Assembly: GCA_900320465.1 (NCBI GenBank)
Contig: ONSQ01000019.1
Coordinates: 1 to 42,911, forward strand
DNA length: 42,911 bases
Direction: 5' to 3'
DNA from: an uncultured Eubacteriales bacterium
GTDB lineage: Bacteria; Bacillota; Clostridia; Oscillospirales; Oscillospiraceae
In this document: in pieces, positions 41,301 to 42,911 of the stretch
Position numbering within the stretch: the first letter of the stretch is position 1
Layout of the letters: the number at the start of each line of letters is the position of its first letter
Program-made: the position numbers and the translations under genes
Notes under the pieces: model-generated
The model's database searches: none
The model's input: the letters and a program-made list of their open reading frames with translations, nothing else
What the model was told of the DNA's origin: nothing

Positions 41301-42911
41301 CAGCTGGGCACCACGGAAGGTGACGCCGGAGTTGATCCGGGTGTTGCTCTGGAACTGGCGGTGCACATAGCTTCTGGCATAGCCGTCGCCTACCGCGTCG
41401 AGCTGGATGCGGGAGTCGCTGTGGATGTTCTTTTCCAGATACTCCGGAAGCGTGGAGGCGTAGATCGTGGTGCTGTCGTGACCGGTGATGTCGGCGTTGG
41501 AAACATCGACCTGGGAGAGGATCACGAAGTCGTTGGTGGATCTGGCGTCCACATTGGCGCCCAGAGCCTTGCCCTTGGCATAGGTCAGCGCGTAAGCGTC
41601 CATCTTGCTGACGAAGGTGTTGATGTTCACATGCCGCGCCTCGATGATGGCGCCGTCACTGCCGGGCGCGCCGCCGTTCAGGGAGTTGAGCGCGGACAGG
41701 AACAGGTAGTTGGACGCGTAAGCCTCCGGGTGCACGCCCAGACCGGAGCAGTTGGCATAGGCCGTGGTGTGCATCTTGGGCACAGGCGTGTCCACGTAGA
41801 GGTTGACCGTGTTGTAGCGGTCGTAGATGTTTACCTTGCCCACGGTCAGATACGCGAGGGTGGTGTTGACCGTCCTGGCTTCCGCCTCGCCCAGGGAGAC
41901 CACGCCGCCGGAGGTGACGCGCGCCCAGCTGACGAGCCAGTCATTCTCGCCCGCCACGGCGGCGACGGTGATGTCGCCGTAATCGGAGCGCAGCTCGCTG
42001 CCGTCCGACACGGTCACACGCACGTTGCGGTCCAGCGTGTTTTCGGCGTAAAGCCGCTTGCCGCTGAAGAATCCGCCGCCGTTCGCCTCGGTCTGGGCGA
42101 TCATGGTGACACTGGACATGGCCCGGATCCGCAGCGCCTCGTACGCGCTGATGAAGGCCTGGACAGTCAGGTAGTTGTTGGTATACAGGGTATTCTCGCC
42201 GCGGGTCTTCTCGGCGTCCACCAGGAAGCCGATGTTGGTGCCCTTGGCTACGCTGCGGGCAACCGGCTTGTCCGAAGAGAGGATGTCCACGCTGCCCTCC
42301 TCGGAGACGAGCTGCGCGTCATCCAGGATGGAGACCGCGGTGTCATAGTAGGACATGGTGGGGAGCTTGGTGACGTCCACGCCGATGGCGCTGACGGTCC
42401 AGCCCTTCTGCACCACCGCTTCGGCGTGGCCGGCGTTGCGGGCCGTGATGAGGATATCGTCCCTGGCCTTCAGCATGCCGCCGCGCACGGTGACGCGGAC
42501 GCTCTCGCGCTTGTCGGTGTCGGTGCCGACGCTGGCTTCCGCCTTGGCCATGGTGACCGAGACGACGGCCAGCTGGCCGCCCTTCTCGGAGCGGGCGTAG
42601 GAATCGGCGCTGGCTTCGGCGCTGATGTCGGCGCCGCCGTTGAGGATCGTGATGCGCTGATGTCGGCGCCGCCGTTGAGGATCGTGATCTTCGCGCCGTC
42701 CAGGGTCGTTCTGACCGTATCCTGGCTGAAGGCCTTGGCAGACAGGCTGCCGACCGTGACCAGACCCAGGGACAGGTTGCCGGAGCTGGCCTCTGCCCGC
42801 ACGCTGGGTGCGGCAATGGCGCGCACTTTCAGCGAACCGACGGTGTAGGTGCCGCCGATGACGGCCGCGGTGTTGTTGGTGGTGGAGTGGGCCTCGGCCT
42901 TGTTCACGTCC
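32319..42911 (-). CDS. Giant repetitive surface protein, 5' end beyond the window
   Basis: More than 3,500 residues, start outside the window. It is a Gly/Asp/Thr/Val-rich beta-repeat protein of the filamentous-adhesin kind (strings such as GENLGVTDGSTVNISAAKD and LNLTAGDTLGMREGG). A motif of type G-x-V-G-T/S-x-x-D-x-P-L/I recurs at least seven times (GQVGTADDPIDVNV, GSVGSADKPVQV, GDVGTVGDPLD, GDVGSADKPIET, GNVGDSGDPLEL, GSIGTESDPLKL, GQLGEEDNRL). Two helical segments interrupt the beta-repeats (35850-36530, 33690-34345). The C-terminus ends in a short hydrophobic run (AIALAVLLLTAG), with no LPxTG motif. It resembles proteins annotated as LktA-family filamentous adhesins in Firmicutes; that name is from memory. 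The frame is broken at 42619-42688. Confidence 0.8.
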   Translation of the reverse strand, partial: GREQGRGPLHHQQHRGRHRRHLHRRFAESARHCRTQRAGRGQLRQPVPGSGHGRQPVCQGLQPGYGQNDPGRREDHDPQRRRRHQRITILNGGADISAEASADSYARSEKGGQLAVVSVTMAKAEASVGTDTDKRESVRVTVRGGMLKARDDILITARNAGHAEAVVQKGWTVSAIGVDVTKLPTMSYYDTAVSILDDAQLVSEEGSVDILSSDKPVARSVAKGTNIGFLVDAEKTRGENTLYTNNYLTVQAFISAYEALRIRAMSSVTMIAQTEANGGGFFSGKRLYAENTLDRNVRVTVSDGSELRSDYGDITVAAVAGENDWLVSWARVTSGGVVSLGEAEARTVNTTLAYLTVGKVNIYDRYNTVNLYVDTPVPKMHTTAYANCSGLGVHPEAYASNYLFLSALNSLNGGAPGSDGAIIEARHVNINTFVSKMDAYALTYAKGKALGANVDARSTNDFVILSQVDVSNADITGHDSTTIYASTLPEYLEKNIHSDSRIQLDAVGDGYARSYVHRQFQSNTRINSGVTFRGAQLTVTAYEIPGARIAMSEHTGGFIRKHTSDGGTDDIRRSAEIADGTILYLGDAAAGIHFDISIYHGQLLIRQVGVKREAVIWTVAGDDISFAPIVNQLPGYAFLGDCTKIGALTVYDQAWIPAVTFTNRTDKNIILSSVTPQNTGYIMPRVITRDAAPTAVDLRKHPAGSDFLVENWLDGDVAVQGFLPFYNGSVEFRWIGETGGALTGCDYVVDVNLAGEAGDVTGGQVAPIWAHTLSIVNAGSVGTADQDLKAYVFANRDEADQVLDGLVNVGASGDIHLYIKPLIAEVVPAASMPANGAMGDSSPDDSRVDIHEVVSTEGSVYLTLDVAARLYIKLDTVTVAIPVPDTVSYIYASTELTTLTANAELDGMDLLSRYVQHYDPMSGAYTYLLPNGVVLYIDAQGNVIRVEENGTTLDVGDYEFVDANHVRLTEGIDIDLQTGEINVQDGTAYEVLLSALLGDRFLADLRSGAITIRVVQSDYTENADGSLTLNSATEREMTLKQLAANDQYNGYMGFPRTRFKYYYFSELRPSVEKISAGEVCYLVVHDTETNSVRLFAMDSTATQYSGDTVEDFLYNYSEGSGESSHMVPIGTVTVNGKSYYLVDNETPVAHGGHEFIVDDFLGSGIQVYILNDDVPRIYLTTLEQSFVDPSIWYIVPDVLDESHALYVINLSNGMFTVPWELGHEFDPTNPADVFWQKMQGKIWSYSEEASVLTSARQILSVGNADAYPRIPANGPDGVSYALAMKDGESYYVLNTTLYSYELLVHFTDLTEVSASLTGEYDATGLACSTDTPNLELRQEGGESYLYNTSTHEQDAVVSQEIVPDATGLWSIEHEAIINGSAQNVTFTWTASNRLGEDSDYVYYTASYSIPGAGDEESSPCCNIIVRVAKGDEGTLDPANPDSYDRSHSADVVRYNASTESYELVRSGATAVEGFEDRGRRRVTTASGIVAEYNINDAHEYATASDIESSRLVFRVGGAPEDGRGAMLSVEGPVLDTLYARPQQVSTSQYEGLAYQIYDTLYLTGDGRVLSINGSFSAIYDGETYTSDNTILSHMGTVGVTQENDPHVVLRAGGKVYKEQLSDHVATDVTGRYYFCADGETNWTAIDPADVLNGFGNYPYIDSNGANAVITPAVLTHDGADTVVAAVMQYDIPFLTITSSPDGILYYTIPVFQGGELAGYVRAGSDGTVERLDDRTPAHVMTETPGVDYLLTSVSAAEEVVITILDPDAHLTDNDPSGSDGIDINAGSDGHPGSITFVTDGGEGSIGKPDNDIEIDTHGGTVSFETTDGEKIVKNDTYIYIPENDVVLAPIILDDAILQLVTGDGSIEGGSVTVINGGNGIFFTDRDDDPPHNTERDHDTAPSDGNISFTKVTVDGDSSLTIEGRGDVSLGDTSVTDNSKLNVVSSEGDFHGENLGVTDGSTVNISAAKDVDLYQIRCVDGTVTITAGEDLRFDNAIVRRSELNLTAGDTLGMREGGGTLCGEYGQRNFIQVDQDDTDATSHISLSAAGQLGEEDNRLIVDIPEAVTLYVPTVGDMYVDSLTLFPRVEREGEVRDVRITADDLCYDLIKPVAHPDNPQENEYSGVEVGTGEDVTGDLLAHIRDEKHASELPFQTSDEIAAAIVDRKGSDWADGLDEDAVKALIGDEHANETILSAISDDTVTRTLEGMRSTEKPVSDTDRAIADWIIRNNPGYEELAARIDAGETLTDDEISALLTGFTPAPGGEQDWRNAQMAAILSTPDEHGDLNGAAELLSALKTSTDDGEKQALLSALLEIQTADGSTEQPFSDLVGLVGELLTDEEKEALKHQALLDSEMPPEASGGYTDPESKPIHVEIGQSTGNTNLYNDGSIDITVTGTSDLIVELIESERGDVKIDVQDGSILAGGDQEQNILGANIDLHASGSIGTESDPLKLQQRDNQPTVAVQVRDETPSGEQTGTVRRDENGNWVMDTAVSFDWIRKDVEDATMRLDATADTGDIALTEIEGGTGVGVISAPGGDVILNTDGDVTDVRSDAEKAADVENITSGGDTTVNAPNGQVGTADDPIDVNVGGHMTVDDKDDIHVTSNEDLAITADTQDGIVNVHSDQDLALDNTSNAAHGTGDMVIQEATAGGDATVNVSGNLTGSTETDSDGNETVKPSVVSAGGSADVTAGGEIRDTNVTADDDHNGSGSASATANGGNVTDTNVSAGENATVTAHSGGTDETRGDVDHTNVTAGGTATVNADGDVNTSDGALFQGDNVNVNADTDHDGDGSVGSADKPVQVDTASGTSGSGALGATGAEVFVEEQSGDLALSEITATEGDAEITAPGSVTDANTGSPVQDAADAAKAASDAQNLADAAADEADVLDKHAARLEDEAAQARADANAAAADAAAAAAEAAAKDSIATAAETAATQAAQDAQDVRDDIAAIDHQIDVVKADTGLTEEEKQQQIEVLENQKEVLEQKLAEKEQAAAEAKAEADALRAEADKAAAEAAALQTIANDKDAVATGKEADAASARADANTAAADAAAAQTAADAAKSAAESAANNADASDPTVETTGDLTIHSGGDVGTVGDPLDTAVGGELILDAPGDVAIANQGDLHIGDLDAGDNADPNRDVQISVLGDLESDDVITGGSAEINASGDVGSADKPIETDVDKLSGTIGGDADLVNHGDLTVDDLSVGGDLTLDVEGDLHGGDAAPGTANITAGTADISADGNVGDSGDPLELAVDEINIDGDNVDVHAIHDITIDKITGDDVTVSVDGEIYAGDEPINVISDNLTLDTTGGIAEEDKPLYVYIPGDLIVNNHTDDAYVINLYKKPGGDDDGTGNGRNQNKLGENDDWSALGTIVFHRDWSEAPALLTELVREKSADGAVTLRSVGGLGVKLAGKGIERLNDGRILGVIALDDSGSGVAKSFRYLRLTAQTRRALLETGIRFLVFRVGDRALVIDLTQLGALGTYDFSLDPEAEGEIAAVMLDGIELARLHTDGSATGDGAIALAVLLLTAGDAD
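33690..34345 (-). other. Alanine-rich coiled-coil segment inside the giant protein
   Basis: About 220 residues with near-continuous heptad-compatible Ala/Glu/Lys/Asp (AADAAAAAAEAAAKD, VLEQKLAEKEQAAAEAKAEA). It is unlike the beta-repeats around it and probably forms a stalk or dimer contact. Internal repeats (ARADANAAAADAAAA and ARADANTAAADAAAA) show that the segment itself grew by duplication. Confidence 0.8.
35850..36530 (-). other. Acidic helical domain inside the giant protein
   Basis: About 225 residues with short repeated helical units such as TDEIAAAIVDRKGSD, DEDAVKALIG, TDDEISALLTGF, LLTDEEKEALKHQ. Charge and hydrophobic spacing look like a globular or alpha-solenoid module between beta-repeat blocks. 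No known domain was recognised. Confidence 0.55.
42619..42688. repeat. 35-bp tandem duplication breaking the giant gene
   Basis: Two adjacent identical 35-bp copies (42619-42653, 42654-42688). Removing one copy joins LDGAKITILNGGADISA directly to EASADSYARSEKGG, restoring one frame. With both copies, translation coming from the 5' side would stop at 42470. Confidence 0.9.

Noticed and set aside
32577..42848. A 3,423-codon open frame on the plus strand
   Set aside because: It is the exact antisense of the giant gene's codons, rich in Val/Gly/His/Ala with no domain, no ribosome site and no promoter. It stays open through codon bias.

Overview
The window looks like chromosomal DNA of a GC-rich, anaerobic, low-oxygen-adapted Firmicute, most likely a gut clostridium of the Oscillospiraceae type. 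The basis is the infC-rpmI-rplT operon with a leader attenuator, strong AGGAGG ribosome sites, TTGACA/TATAAT promoters, a tungsten aldehyde oxidoreductase with its tungstate transporter, a B12 methionine synthase split in the clostridial way, YitT and LytTR proteins, and the hairpin-rich intergenic repeats common in these genomes. Taxonomy is inference; no 16S or phylogenetic marker beyond ribosomal proteins is present.

Layout. 1-5.7 kb is a tungsten island: a minus-strand operon for a tungsten aldehyde:ferredoxin oxidoreductase, a MoaD/ThiS-like protein and a small protein resembling the MoaD-associated DUF1952 domain, diverging from tupABC for tungstate uptake. The tupA gene appears circularly permuted and carries a frame break. 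5.7-8.1 kb holds two ADP-ribose proteins (DraG-SseB fusion and macro-domain-helical fusion). 8.1-9.3 kb is a glycosidase pseudogene with a large internal deletion. 9.4-11.5 kb is a LysR regulator diverging from a flavodoxin and an acetyltransferase. 11.6-15.2 kb is a TetR-led redox/detoxification operon (monooxygenase, decarboxylase-cupin, flavodoxin, aldo/keto reductase). 15.2-16.6 kb is an apparent mobile element with ~50-bp imperfect terminal inverted repeats carrying an HNH endonuclease. 16.6-17.85 kb is intergenic repeat DNA around an AT-richer P-loop kinase-like gene; two repeats each end in a TATAAT promoter.

17.85-21.35 kb encodes a Y-family polymerase with its YolD-like partner, a nitroreductase and RNase Z. 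21.4-26.2 kb is a methionine operon: stand-alone B12 reactivation domain, MetH core, and a homocysteine methyltransferase/methylene-THF reductase. 26.3-28.4 kb has a ferredoxin-like aldo/keto reductase diverging from a LytTR regulator whose phospho-acceptor Asp is Asn. 28.4-29.7 kb is an overlapping pair: a Nif11-like small protein and a trigger-factor-like protein without the ribosome-docking motif. 29.8-32.2 kb is YitT then rplT-rpmI-infC. 32.3-42.9 kb is one giant repetitive surface-protein gene (>3,500 residues, start outside the window), broken near its visible 5' end by a 35-bp tandem duplication.

The most notable points are the permuted TupA beside tungsten enzymes, the HNH gene inside a repeat-bounded element, the Nif11/trigger-factor pair, a promoter built into a terminator at 26.25 kb, and the giant adhesin. 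Two frame breaks (tupA, adhesin) could be real lesions or assembly errors, and reads would settle this.
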